Assembly: GCF_004331035.1 (NCBI RefSeq)
Contig: NZ_SJNT01000001.1
Location: 124,034-188,033 of the forward strand
DNA length: 64,000 nucleotides
Reading direction: 5' to 3'
Origin: Acinetobacter sp. ANC 4910
Lineage (GTDB): Bacteria > Pseudomonadota > Gammaproteobacteria > Pseudomonadales > Moraxellaceae
Shown here: piece by piece, positions 39,923 through 48,581 of the stretch
Numbering within the stretch: position 1 is the first letter of the stretch
Layout of the letters: every line of letters starts with the position of its first letter
Program-made: the position numbers and the translations under genes
Notes under the pieces: model-generated
Database searches by the model: none
What the model was told of the DNA's origin: nothing
What the model saw: the letters and a program-made list of their open reading frames with translations, nothing else

Positions 39923-40549
39923 ATGTCCGCTTCATATTTCCCTGTGCTTCCCCCTCACGTCCCCACACGAGGTAGCACATTAAGCAAGCGTTTTTTTCGG
40001 CAGCTTTTTCTGGCGCAAGGCTGGTCTTTTTCTGGTGAATTTCCAGATTTACCCAAAGCGGTCGCCATTATTTCACCGCACACCTCCAATATTGATGCTT
40101 GGCATGGCTTTACTGCACTCTTAGGTTTAGGCATTCAAATTACAGTGTTTGGTAAACATACCTTATTTAAAACACCGCTCAAACCACTGTTAAAATGGAT
40201 TGGCGTGATTCCTGTTAATCGCACCTCCCCACATGGTTTAACAGAGCAAATTGTTGAAATCATTCAAGCAAAAGAGCAGATTTGGGTGGGCATGGCACCC
40301 GAAGGTACACGAAAAAGTGCCACTAGCATTAAAAGTGGTTTTTATCGTATCGCGGTCGCTGCCAATATTCCAATTGTCATGTTTGCCTTTGATTATGATC
40401 AGAAAACTATTCGTTGTTTAGGTGTGTTTTATCCAAGTGGTGACTTTAATCAAGATTTACCTAAAATTTTAGCCTGTTATGCAGGGCAATTTTCTGCGAA
40501 AAATCCTGAATGGCTGGCAAAACCGTTACAAACTTTCGTCAAAAAGTGA
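39923..40549 (+). CDS. PlsC-type lysophospholipid acyltransferase
   Basis: 208-residue acyltransferase of the 1-acylglycerol-3-phosphate O-acyltransferase superfamily. The catalytic HX4D box is SPHTSNIDAWHG near residue 50 and the acceptor-binding motif is APEGTRKSAT near 125; WIGVIPVNRTS is the third typical block. No clear membrane span; such short members often act on specialised lipids. It stands divergently from the MFS gene and 60 bases ahead of the patatin gene, so lipid remodelling is a shared theme. Confidence 0.85.
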   Translation: MSASYFPVLPPHVPTRGSTLSKRFFRQLFLAQGWSFSGEFPDLPKAVAIISPHTSNIDAWHGFTALLGLGIQITVFGKHTLFKTPLKPLLKWIGVIPVNRTSPHGLTEQIVEIIQAKEQIWVGMAPEGTRKSATSIKSGFYRIAVAANIPIVMFAFDYDQKTIRCLGVFYPSGDFNQDLPKILACYAGQFSAKNPEWLAKPLQTFVKK

Positions 40550-40609
40550 CTGGTAATATGTGTCAAAATTTGATCTGATGTGCGGGACTTTTATCCTGTT
40601 TAGAGTGCA

Positions 40610-41536
40610 ATGACTCAGCTACGCTTTTTTCAATATGGCTTAATTGGCTTACTTGGTTTTACCCTCGCAGGTTGTGATAAAACCGCAACCAAACCACCTG
40701 TAACCACTCCAATCAAGGCTCGCGAACCTGTAATTGCGATTGCTCTCGGTGGCGGTGGTACCAAAGGTTTTGCCCATATTGGCGTGCTCAAAGTCTTAGA
40801 GTCACATGGCATTAAACCCAAAATTGTCACAGGCACCAGTGCAGGTAGTTTTGTTGGCAGCATCTATGCCAGTGGCAAAAGCCCCTATCAATTGCAACAG
40901 CTCGCACTGCAATTGCAAGAGTCAGACCTGCGTGATTTAACCTTAAATAGTCAAGGCATTGTATTGGGGCAAAAATTACAGAACTACGTCAATAAAAATG
41001 TAAGTAATCAGCCTATTGAAAAATTCCCAATACGCTTTGCCGCGGTTGCAACACGCTTAGACAATGGTAAAAAGGCGGATTTTATTTCTGGTAATGCGGG
41101 TCAAGCTGTGCGCGCCTCGTGCAGTATTCCGAATGTCTTTGTTCCTACAACCATTCGTGGCAGCAAATATGTTGATGGTGGCTTGGTCAGTCCTATTCCT
41201 GTAACTACCGCAAAAGCCATGGGTGCAGATATTGTCATTGCGGTTGATATTTCTGCCCGCCCTGTCGGCAATAAACCACTCAATATGTGGGGCTTACTCG
41301 ACCAAACCATTAACATTATGGGACAGCAAAGTATTAATACCGAGCTGAATCAGGCCAATATTGTGATTCAACCCAAAGTCGGTCATGTTGGTACTTTAGA
41401 CTTGAAAGCCAGCAATGCGTCCATCCTTGAAGGCGAAAAAGCAGCACAACTCAAAATTAAAGCCATTGAAACGGCTATTAGTAACTTTAAAAAGTCACCC
41501 GCAGCATTTAAACCTGCGCCAAAAGCAAAATTTTAA
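40610..41536 (+). CDS. Patatin-like phospholipase lipoprotein
   Basis: 308 residues. Signal and lipobox FTLAGCDKTA (Cys near 23) predict an outer-membrane lipoprotein (RssA/YchK-type). Patatin motifs: oxyanion loop GGGGTKGFAHIGVLKVLE near residue 47, nucleophile GTSAGSFVGS (Ser near 78), catalytic DGGLVSPIP (Asp near 190). An esterase or lysophospholipase is expected. ATG at 40610. Confidence 0.88.
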   Translation: MTQLRFFQYGLIGLLGFTLAGCDKTATKPPVTTPIKAREPVIAIALGGGGTKGFAHIGVLKVLESHGIKPKIVTGTSAGSFVGSIYASGKSPYQLQQLALQLQESDLRDLTLNSQGIVLGQKLQNYVNKNVSNQPIEKFPIRFAAVATRLDNGKKADFISGNAGQAVRASCSIPNVFVPTTIRGSKYVDGGLVSPIPVTTAKAMGADIVIAVDISARPVGNKPLNMWGLLDQTINIMGQQSINTELNQANIVIQPKVGHVGTLDLKASNASILEGEKAAQLKIKAIETAISNFKKSPAAFKPAPKAKF

Positions 41537-41578
41537 ATAAGTACTTTTTTAATTTTCATCATCTTAGACATCTGTTAC

Positions 41579-41613
41579 AGTGAATAGTGATGCCTTTATA
41601 AGCACTATTCACT
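41579..41613. other. Perfect 11-bp inverted repeat before nfeD
   Basis: AGTGAATAGTG (41579-41589) and CACTATTCACT (41603-41613) pair around a 13-base loop, 22 bases ahead of the NfeD ATG. There is no T-run. It may be an operator or the end of the patatin transcript. Confidence 0.4.
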
Positions 41614-41635
41614 GACACAATACACGAGTAGATGT

Positions 41636-42109
41636 ATGGAATTTGTTTTTGAACCGTGGCACTGGTTTGTCCTCGGTGTTTTATTAATGCTGTCTGAATT
41701 AGTCCTGACTGCTTTTGCAGCGTTATGGTTTGGAATTAGCGCAATTTTGGTGGGTATTTTATTGTGGCTTTTTCCAGCCCTCAACTCAACAGCCCAATTG
41801 GTGCTGTGGATGATTCTGTCCATTCTTTGTACCGTCGCATGGTTTAAATTCATAAAACCACTCTCCATTGATAAAACCAAAGCTGGACTTTCACGTGAAG
41901 CCACTCTTGGTCAAGTTGGGATGGTGATTCAAGTTAATATGGAACATGAACAAATCCGTGTACGATTTCCAATGCCTGTTTTAGGCTCCGATGAATGGAA
42001 CTGCCGTACCCTTGCTCACGTCAATGTAGGCGATCGAGTACGCGTGGTCGATATTCTGGGGAATGATCTTGTGGTACAACCACATCGTCCAAATCATGAC
42101 AATCAATAA
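41636..42109 (+). CDS. NfeD-family membrane protein
   Basis: 157 residues. Two or three spans in the first 80 residues (WFVLGVLLMLSELVLTAFAALW, then ILVGILLWLF and VLWMILSILCTVAWF), then a small OB-fold beta domain (GQVGMVIQV, VRFPMPVLG, VGDRVRVVDILGNDLVV). This is the short NfeD that partners SPFH proteins; the gene for one follows after 14 bases. Together they likely organise membrane microdomains or regulate FtsH-type proteolysis. Confidence 0.85.
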   Translation: MEFVFEPWHWFVLGVLLMLSELVLTAFAALWFGISAILVGILLWLFPALNSTAQLVLWMILSILCTVAWFKFIKPLSIDKTKAGLSREATLGQVGMVIQVNMEHEQIRVRFPMPVLGSDEWNCRTLAHVNVGDRVRVVDILGNDLVVQPHRPNHDNQ

Positions 42110-42123
42110 AAGCGAGTAAAACT

Positions 42124-42978
42124 ATGTCAGCGGGATCTATTATTGTTATTGCGTTGTTGGCCTTTGTCGGCATCACGATTTTTAAGGGGGTTCGTATAGT
42201 TCCCCAAGGCTACAAATGGATTGTACAACGTCTAGGTAAATACCATACGACCTTAAGTCCTGGTCTTAACTTTGTTATTCCATATGTAGATGAAGTGGCT
42301 TACAAAGTCACCACCAAAGATATTGTGCTGGATATTCCATCACAAGAAGTGATTACCCGTGATAATGCGGTAATTCTGATGAATGCGGTTGCCTACATTA
42401 ACTTAACTACACCTGAAAAAGCAGTCTACGGGATTGAAAATTACACGTGGGCAATTCAAAACTTGGTACAAACCTCACTTCGTTCAATTGTCGGTGAGAT
42501 GGATTTAGATGATGCACTTTCTTCACGCGATCATATTAAAGCCAAACTGAAAGCAGCTATTTCAGATGACATTGCAGATTGGGGCATTACCTTAAAAACC
42601 GTCGAGATCCAAGACATTCAGCCTTCACAAACCATGCAATCTGCCATGGAGGCACAGGCTGCCGCCGAGCGTCAACGTCGTGCAACAGTGACCAAAGCCG
42701 ATGGTGAAAAACAAGCAGCTATTCTTGAAGCCGATGGACGTTTAGAAGCTTCGCGCCGCGATGCAGAAGCACAAGTGGTTTTGGCCGAAGCTTCACAACG
42801 TGCCATTGAAATGGTGAGTTCAGCCGTGGGAGATAAAGAAATTCCTGTGGCTTATCTGCTCGGTGAACAGTATGTCAAAGCCATGCAAGAGATGGCGAAA
42901 TCGAATAATGCCAAGACTGTGGTATTACCTGCGGATGTTTTAAATACTATTCGCGGTGTCATGGGTCGTAACAATTAA
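42124..42978 (+). CDS. SPFH/stomatin-family protein (QmcA-like)
   Basis: 284 residues. One N-terminal hydrophobic segment (IIVIALLAFVGITIFKGV), then the SPFH domain (VPQGYKWIVQRLGKYHTTLS, PGLNFVIPYVDEVAYKV, DNAVILMNAVAYINLT) and a long Ala/Glu/Arg coiled coil (AAERQRRATVTKADGEKQAA). It matches QmcA/stomatin proteins that form ring assemblies around membrane proteases. It is paired with nfeD upstream and followed by a terminator. Confidence 0.9.
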   Translation: MSAGSIIVIALLAFVGITIFKGVRIVPQGYKWIVQRLGKYHTTLSPGLNFVIPYVDEVAYKVTTKDIVLDIPSQEVITRDNAVILMNAVAYINLTTPEKAVYGIENYTWAIQNLVQTSLRSIVGEMDLDDALSSRDHIKAKLKAAISDDIADWGITLKTVEIQDIQPSQTMQSAMEAQAAAERQRRATVTKADGEKQAAILEADGRLEASRRDAEAQVVLAEASQRAIEMVSSAVGDKEIPVAYLLGEQYVKAMQEMAKSNNAKTVVLPADVLNTIRGVMGRNN

Positions 42979-43012
42979 TTCAGACCAATAATATCCTTTT
43001 GTGTTTCAAATA

Positions 43013-43045
43013 AATAGGCAGTTTATGACTGCCTATTCTTTTTTT
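43013..43045 (+). terminator. Terminator of the nfeD-SPFH pair
   Basis: Perfect 10-bp stem AATAGGCAGT / ACTGCCTATT, 5-base loop, then CTTTTTTT. Confidence 0.85.
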
Positions 43046-43182
43046 AAAAACAAAAAAAACAGAAAACTTTGTGAATTTATGTTTAAATCCCGCCCTTATT
43101 TTCATCATATTGTTTGCTTTTTGTAACTATTTTAGCAAAAAGCTACATTCTAGTTCGTGATTTAACTCCCAAGGATAAGCGT

Positions 43183-44673
43183 ATGAGTTCACTGAATCCG
43201 ACCTTAATCACTTTTTTCTTTTATATCATTGCCATGGTTTTTATTGGCTTGATGGCATACCGCGCAACCACCAATTTTGATGATTACATCTTGGGTGGTC
43301 GTAGTTTAGGAAGTTTTGTAACTGCACTTTCGGCAGGTGCATCCGACATGAGCGGATGGTTACTCATGGGTCTACCTGGTGCAATTTACTTATCAGGTTT
43401 ATCTGAAATGTGGATTGGTATTGGTTTAATTATTGGTGCTTGGCTCAACTGGCTATTGGTCGCAGGACGTTTACGTGTGCATACCGAAGTGCAATATAAC
43501 GCATTGACCCTTCCCGACTATTTTTCCAATCGTTTTAATGACCATAAGAAAGTTCTGCGTATTGTCTCTGCCTGCGTCATTCTTATTTTCTTCGCGATTT
43601 ATTGTGCTTCTGGCATGGTGGCTGGTGCACGATTATTCGAAAACATGTTTGGCATGTCTTATACAACCGCACTTTGGGTCAGTGCCATTGCAACAATTAG
43701 TTATGTCTTTATTGGTGGTTTCCTTGCAGTTAGCTGGACAGATACCATTCAAGCAACTTTAATGATTTTTGCCCTCGTGCTCACGCCTATTGTTGCCGTA
43801 TTGAGTTTTACGGATACGCAACAACTGACCATGGCTCTTGAAGCTGCACGCCCACAAGCCATGAACCTTTTTGGTGACTTAAGTATTGTAGCCATCATTT
43901 CATTAATGGCGTGGGGCTTAGGCTACTTTGGTCAACCCCACATTCTGGTACGCTTTATGGCAGCGGACTCTGTGAAATCAATTCCAAATGCTCGTCGTAT
44001 TGGTATGACATGGATGATCTTCTGTTTAGGTGGTGCTGTCGCTGCGGGATTCTTCGGGATTGCCTTTTTCCAGCAACATCCAGAATATGCTGCTGTCGTC
44101 AGTGCCAACCCCGAAACTGTATTTATGGAGTTAACCAAAGTTCTGTTTAATCCATGGATTGCAGGTATTGTGCTTGCTGCAATTTTAGCGGCAGTCATGA
44201 GTACCTTAAGCTGCCAATTATTAGTGTGCTCAAGTACCTTAACTGAAGACTTTTATAAAGCCTTTTTGCGTAAAAATGCGTCGCAAAAAGAATTGGTTTG
44301 GGTTGGTCGCCTCATGGTGCTATTGGTCTCTGTGCTTGCCATTTGGATGGCTGGTAATCCTGATGCCAAAGTATTAGGACTGGTTGCTTATGCTTGGGCT
44401 GGCTTTGGTGCTGCATTTGGTCCACTGATTATCTTGTCTTTATTCTGGAAACGCATGACTTTAACGGGCGCACTTGCAGGTATGCTTACAGGTGCAGTTA
44501 TGGTTATTGTGTGGAAGAATGCTTTTGCTGCAACCGGTATTTATGAAATCATTCCAGGTTTCATCTGTGCAACAATCGCGATTATTGTGGTCAGTCTATT
44601 CAGCAAAGCGCCTGAACAAGACATCACTGATCGTTTTGAACAAGCTGATGAGCTTTACAAAGCATCTAAATAA
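43183..44673 (+). CDS. putP: Sodium/proline symporter PutP
   Basis: 496 residues, Na+:solute symporter (SSS) family with 13 expected spans. Starts MSSLNPTLITFFFYIIAMVF; AAGGA lies 8 bases upstream, so I prefer this ATG to the open frame from 43114. Signature residues: GGRSLGSFVTALSAGASDMSGWLLMGLPG (helix 2, Na+/proline site), AILAAVMSTLSCQLLVCSSTL (helix 8 Ser/Thr Na+ site), FGAAFGPLIILSLFW. The putA dehydrogenase is not adjacent. Confidence 0.93.
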   Translation: MSSLNPTLITFFFYIIAMVFIGLMAYRATTNFDDYILGGRSLGSFVTALSAGASDMSGWLLMGLPGAIYLSGLSEMWIGIGLIIGAWLNWLLVAGRLRVHTEVQYNALTLPDYFSNRFNDHKKVLRIVSACVILIFFAIYCASGMVAGARLFENMFGMSYTTALWVSAIATISYVFIGGFLAVSWTDTIQATLMIFALVLTPIVAVLSFTDTQQLTMALEAARPQAMNLFGDLSIVAIISLMAWGLGYFGQPHILVRFMAADSVKSIPNARRIGMTWMIFCLGGAVAAGFFGIAFFQQHPEYAAVVSANPETVFMELTKVLFNPWIAGIVLAAILAAVMSTLSCQLLVCSSTLTEDFYKAFLRKNASQKELVWVGRLMVLLVSVLAIWMAGNPDAKVLGLVAYAWAGFGAAFGPLIILSLFWKRMTLTGALAGMLTGAVMVIVWKNAFAATGIYEIIPGFICATIAIIVVSLFSKAPEQDITDRFEQADELYKASK

Positions 44674-44683
44674 TTGCTGTAAA

Positions 44684-44717
44684 AAAACGCTATATCTTCA
44701 AAGATATAGCGTTTTTA
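44684..44717. terminator. Bidirectional terminator between putP and ispA
   Basis: AAAAACGCTATATCTT / AGATATAGCGTTTTT long stem with a short CAA loop, A-run left and T-run right, between two converging genes. Confidence 0.9.
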
Positions 44718-44757
44718 CATTTCAAATGTCTTTAAAACTTATGTTCAATACATGTCA

Positions 44758-45666
44758 TTAAAATTGACGAGCCAATAAGAACTGAGAAATTTGCTGCAAT
44801 TCTTGCGCTTGCCCTTCAAAAAACTGCAAAGCTGCAAAAGCTTGGTCATGTAGTTTTTGTGCATAAGCTTTGGCTGGTTCTAAGCCCATCAATGCAGGAT
44901 AAGTCGACTTATCGACTTGCTCATCTTTACCTGCGGTCTTACCGAGTTGTTCTGTATTGGCAATAATGTCTAAGATGTCATCTTGGACTTGAAAAGCCAG
45001 ACCAATATTTTGCCCATACTGACGTAATTGCGGAATTGCAGGATCCGTGCCCTGAAAAATCGTCACCGCTGCCATCATAATTGCCGCAGTAATTAAAGCA
45101 CCCGTTTTATTACGATGAATCGTTTCTAAAGCCTGCTGATCAATTTGCTTACCTTCAGCCTGCAAATCTAAAACCTGCCCACAGACCATTTTCGATGAAG
45201 CTGTCGCCAGAATTTGCATTTGCTTAAGCACGATAGACGGGTCAACTGCTTCACCTTGGTCAAATAAGCGACTACCCAAAACTTCAAATGCCATAGATTG
45301 TAAAATATCACCGGCTAAAAGCGCAGTATCTTCCCCATACGCGACATGACAGGTGGGTTGACCACGACGCAACTGATCATTGTCCATGCAAGGTAAATCA
45401 TCATGCGCCAAGGAATAGCAATGAATGAGTTCTACCGCAACGGCGGCGCGGCGCACTGCCGCCCCATTCTGATTTGGACGAATTGCTGCTGTGGCATAAC
45501 ATAAGGCTGGACGTACTCGTTTTCCGCCCAACATCACCGCATGATGTACTGCACTTTTTAAAGGCTCAGGTAAAGAAAAAGCCTGTAATGCGGCAAGAAG
45601 ATCTTGCTGAATCTGCTGTTGCGCTTGATGCAACGTATTATTTTGTACGTCAGTTAAAGATGACAC
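44758..45666 (-). CDS. ispA: Farnesyl diphosphate synthase
   Basis: 302 residues from the GTG at 45664-45666, preceded by CGAGG at the right distance; an upstream start to 45702 lacks such a site. Two Asp-rich motifs: LAHDDLPCMDNDQLRRGQ near residue 90 and QVQDDILDIIAN near 230, plus GGKRVRP near 47. The two-residue insert in the first motif (DDLPCMD) is the bacterial FPP-synthase type. Makes C15 farnesyl-PP for undecaprenyl-PP, quinones and haem O. Confidence 0.92.
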   Translation of the reverse strand: MSSLTDVQNNTLHQAQQQIQQDLLAALQAFSLPEPLKSAVHHAVMLGGKRVRPALCYATAAIRPNQNGAAVRRAAVAVELIHCYSLAHDDLPCMDNDQLRRGQPTCHVAYGEDTALLAGDILQSMAFEVLGSRLFDQGEAVDPSIVLKQMQILATASSKMVCGQVLDLQAEGKQIDQQALETIHRNKTGALITAAIMMAAVTIFQGTDPAIPQLRQYGQNIGLAFQVQDDILDIIANTEQLGKTAGKDEQVDKSTYPALMGLEPAKAYAQKLHDQAFAALQFFEGQAQELQQISQFLLARQF

Positions 45667-45906
45667 ATTTGCCTCGAGTATTTTTGCTATACAGCGCCAC
45701 AAAGATGCTGCATGACCATCAAAGTTCGGATTGCTCGTGATTGTACGCTAAATGCGAAGCCTGCCATACACCTTGATCTAGATTTGATGCAAGTTAATTT
45801 TATAAAGCGCGATGCGATAGGCTGTATGCTTCATTTAAGCCAATCAACTTAAAGTATTCTTTACCTAAGACCATGTGTTTTCACACATAAGATTTAACCC
45901 TATCGC

Positions 45907-46878
45907 TCATAAACACGACTCACCTTCCTGACATCGCTGCTGTTTTGGATAGGAATAACATTCAGTATGGTTGCTATAATACACACTGTTTTTAAGTCCT
46001 TTTTTAGCACAATACAGGGCTTGATCTGCCAACTCATAAAATGAGCGAGCAAACATAAATTCCCGAGTACTCACCACTCCAACTGAAATAGACAACTCAT
46101 GCAAAATTTGACCTCGGAAATGCTGTCCTAAAATCTCCACTGCACTTCGATAAACTTCTGCCTGCTCACAACCTTGCTGTAAGGAAAAGTTCGGCAACAA
46201 AATTGCAAACTCTTCTCCGCCAATACGATAAATATGCTGTGAAACTTCAATCGGGCTTACATTGAATAAGGTTCTTGCCAAAGCTTTGAGCACATTATCT
46301 CCCAAACTCTGCCCATAAAGATCATTAATGTGTTTAAAGTTATCGATATCAATCAGCAATAAAGTCAGTTCGGATATTGCATGCTGCGTCATGCCATGCA
46401 AATAATGTTTTAATTTCAAATCAAAAGTACGACGATTCGCCAAACCCGTTAAATGGTCCTTTTCACTGATACGCCGAAGTTCCAAATGACTCGCCTCAAA
46501 CTGGATTTGCTTGTGCATTAAATTGGAAATATCTGAACTACATAATAAAATGGATTGAACTTCACCATTTACACTATAATTCGGCTTCAACATGACCCAA
46601 TAATATCGACCAAACACCTGATATTCAAAAGGTTCTACTGAAAGTCCTTGTCTAAAACGTAGCACATTTTGGCTAAACACCTGAAAGCATGCTTCAGAAA
46701 ACTGTGCGAGATTTTGTAAATACATCTGCTCAACTGAAACATTAAAGCCACTCGCGAAAAAGCGATTGGCAAACAAAATATCTCCTGTAGGAGAGAGTAA
46801 TGCTGTTGCCAAAGGCAAAGAATCTAACACTTCATGGGTATCGATATTCAGGTTATTTTGAATAGAATGTGCATCCAT
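45907..46878 (-). CDS. PAS-GGDEF diguanylate cyclase
   Basis: 323 residues, no membrane span. N-terminal PAS-like domain (residues 12-125: DSLPLATALLSPTGDILFAN, YYWVMLKPNYSVNGEVQSIL), a helical linker and a GGDEF domain (residues 155-310: DHLTGLANRRTFDLKL, IDIDNFKHINDLYGQSLGD, YRIGGEEFAILLPNF). The intact GGEEF predicts c-di-GMP synthesis in response to a cytoplasmic cue. ATG at 46876-46878. No RxxD inhibitory site is evident just before GGEEF. Confidence 0.88.
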   Translation of the reverse strand: MDAHSIQNNLNIDTHEVLDSLPLATALLSPTGDILFANRFFASGFNVSVEQMYLQNLAQFSEACFQVFSQNVLRFRQGLSVEPFEYQVFGRYYWVMLKPNYSVNGEVQSILLCSSDISNLMHKQIQFEASHLELRRISEKDHLTGLANRRTFDLKLKHYLHGMTQHAISELTLLLIDIDNFKHINDLYGQSLGDNVLKALARTLFNVSPIEVSQHIYRIGGEEFAILLPNFSLQQGCEQAEVYRSAVEILGQHFRGQILHELSISVGVVSTREFMFARSFYELADQALYCAKKGLKNSVYYSNHTECYSYPKQQRCQEGESCL

Positions 46879-47022
46879 AGTACATACATTTTTTTAGGTT
46901 AAAGCTACGCAAAATGCTATCAAAAATTGTTTTCCCTTCATTCAAATATAAAATGAATAGCTTATAAAAATATAATATATATGAATTTATGAATTACTTA
47001 TTCGTATTTAAGTAATAGCCAA

Positions 47023-47054
47023 TAAAAAAGCCCCTATCAAAAAGATAAGGGCTT
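47023..47054 (-). terminator. Terminator of prpF
   Basis: On the minus strand AAGCCCTTATC / GATAGGGGCTT with a T-rich loop, followed by TTTTTATT, 22 bases after the prpF stop. Confidence 0.85.
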
Positions 47055-47075
47055 AAATGAGGTGCTAGAAATAGC

Positions 47076-48266
47076 TTATTTTAAACAATCTTCGGGCACA
47101 CGTACCCAGCCTTCCATGAGTACACGAGCACTGCGACTCATCATGGCTTTTTTCACTTGCCACTGACCATTTTCCAATAGAGCTTGTGCACCCACCCGCA
47201 AAGTGCCTGAAGGATGTCCAAAACGTACCGCTTCACGCGCGCCGCCACCCGCAGCCAAGTTCACCAATGTCCCTGGAATGGCAGCCGCTGTACCAATGGC
47301 AACCGCAGCAGTCCCCATCATGGCATGATGTAGTTTACCCATCGACAATGCGCGAACCAGTAAATCGCTATCCGCTTCGGTAATGGCTTTACCACTTGAA
47401 GATACGTAGGCTTTCGGTTTGGAAACAAAAGCTATTTTGGGGGTATGTTGACGTGTTGCCGCTTCTGAAATGTCCTGAATCAATCCCATTTGTTTGGCAC
47501 CATAGGCACGAATGGTTTCAAAACGCTTTAATGCAGCAGCATCACCATTAATGGCCTCTTGTAACTCTGTGCCGGTGTAACCAATATCTTCTGCATTTAA
47601 GAAAATGGTTGGAATACCCGCATTAATAAAAGTCGCAGGAAAAGAGCCTATCTCAGGTACGTCCAAGGTATCCACGACATTTCCAGTTGGGAACATGGCA
47701 CCACCATCTTCACCATCATCCGCAGGGTCTAAAAATTCAATTTGGACTTCTGCCGCGGGGAACGTCACGCCATCGAGTTCAAAATCACCCGTTTCTTGGA
47801 CTTGTCCATTGGTCATAGGTACATGGGCAATTATGGTTTTTTGAATATTAACCTGCCAGATTCGTACCGTACATATGCCGTTTTCAGGAATACGTGCTGC
47901 ATCCACCAAACCATTCGAAATAGCAAATGAGCCCACAGCAGCGGTTAAGTTACCGCAGTTACCACTCCAATCCACAAACGGTTGGTCAATAGACACTTGT
48001 CCAAACAAATAATCGACATCATGCTCAGCTTGCGTGCTTTTCGCTAAAATGACAGTTTTACTGGTGCTTGATGTTGCTCCACCCATCCCGTCAATTTGTT
48101 TTGCATACGGATCTGGACTACCAATCACGCGCAGTAAAATTTGATCACGAATTTTACCTGCCACCTGAGCAGCTTCTGGTAAATCATCGCGTTTAAAAAA
48201 TACACCCTTACTGGTACCGCCACGCATATAAGTCGCTGGAATTTTAATTTGAGGAGCAAAAATCAT
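47076..48266 (-). CDS. prpF: PrpF-family isomerase
   Basis: 396 residues, standard for the PrpF family (2-methylaconitate cis-trans isomerase of the methylcitrate cycle; diaminopimelate-epimerase fold). Hallmarks: PATYMRGGTSKGVFFKRDDLP near the start, DGMGGATSSTSKTVIL, WSGNCGNLTAAVG with the catalytic-type Cys near 104, VGAQAL in the second half. No prpB, prpC or acnD lies beside it, so it may instead isomerise a related tricarboxylate such as 4-oxalomesaconate. Divergent from the amino-acid permease. Confidence 0.85.
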   Translation of the reverse strand: MIFAPQIKIPATYMRGGTSKGVFFKRDDLPEAAQVAGKIRDQILLRVIGSPDPYAKQIDGMGGATSSTSKTVILAKSTQAEHDVDYLFGQVSIDQPFVDWSGNCGNLTAAVGSFAISNGLVDAARIPENGICTVRIWQVNIQKTIIAHVPMTNGQVQETGDFELDGVTFPAAEVQIEFLDPADDGEDGGAMFPTGNVVDTLDVPEIGSFPATFINAGIPTIFLNAEDIGYTGTELQEAINGDAAALKRFETIRAYGAKQMGLIQDISEAATRQHTPKIAFVSKPKAYVSSSGKAITEADSDLLVRALSMGKLHHAMMGTAAVAIGTAAAIPGTLVNLAAGGGAREAVRFGHPSGTLRVGAQALLENGQWQVKKAMMSRSARVLMEGWVRVPEDCLK

Positions 48267-48581
48267 TGTGCTTCTATCCTTCCTGATTCATTTTTTTAAC
48301 GAATTACTTCATTTAAGCCTTATCCATCATACTGCTTTTTATGAAAAAAATTTGTCTTGCAGGACTTAAGTATAAAAAATCAACGTTCGATCATTTTTTT
48401 TACAGCATGCAGAACGATAGAGTCATTTTTTAAATAAATCTAAACAATTGATTCATCATTCAATTTTATATGTTAAAAAAGAAATACACATAGCGAAATG
48501 ATTTGACCGATCGTTCATCTACTAGGCTAAGTGTAATCAATCCTTTACAATCCATATACATTCATTGTCGGGCTGAGAACT
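48267..48581. other. Divergent promoter region prpF / amino-acid permease
   Basis: 315 AT-rich bases holding both promoters. It contains the palindrome at 48504-48517 and a similar half-site (CGTTCGATCA, 48384-48393) on the prpF side. TTGACC at 48503-48508 could be a -35 for the permease, but I see no convincing -10. Confidence 0.45.
48504..48517. promoter_or_regulatory. TetR-type operator candidate
   Basis: TGACCGATCGTTCA is an imperfect 14-bp palindrome (one mismatched pair) centred on CGATCG, 65 bases ahead of the permease start. Sequences of this type are common TetR/FadR-like sites. No regulator is adjacent. Confidence 0.35.
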
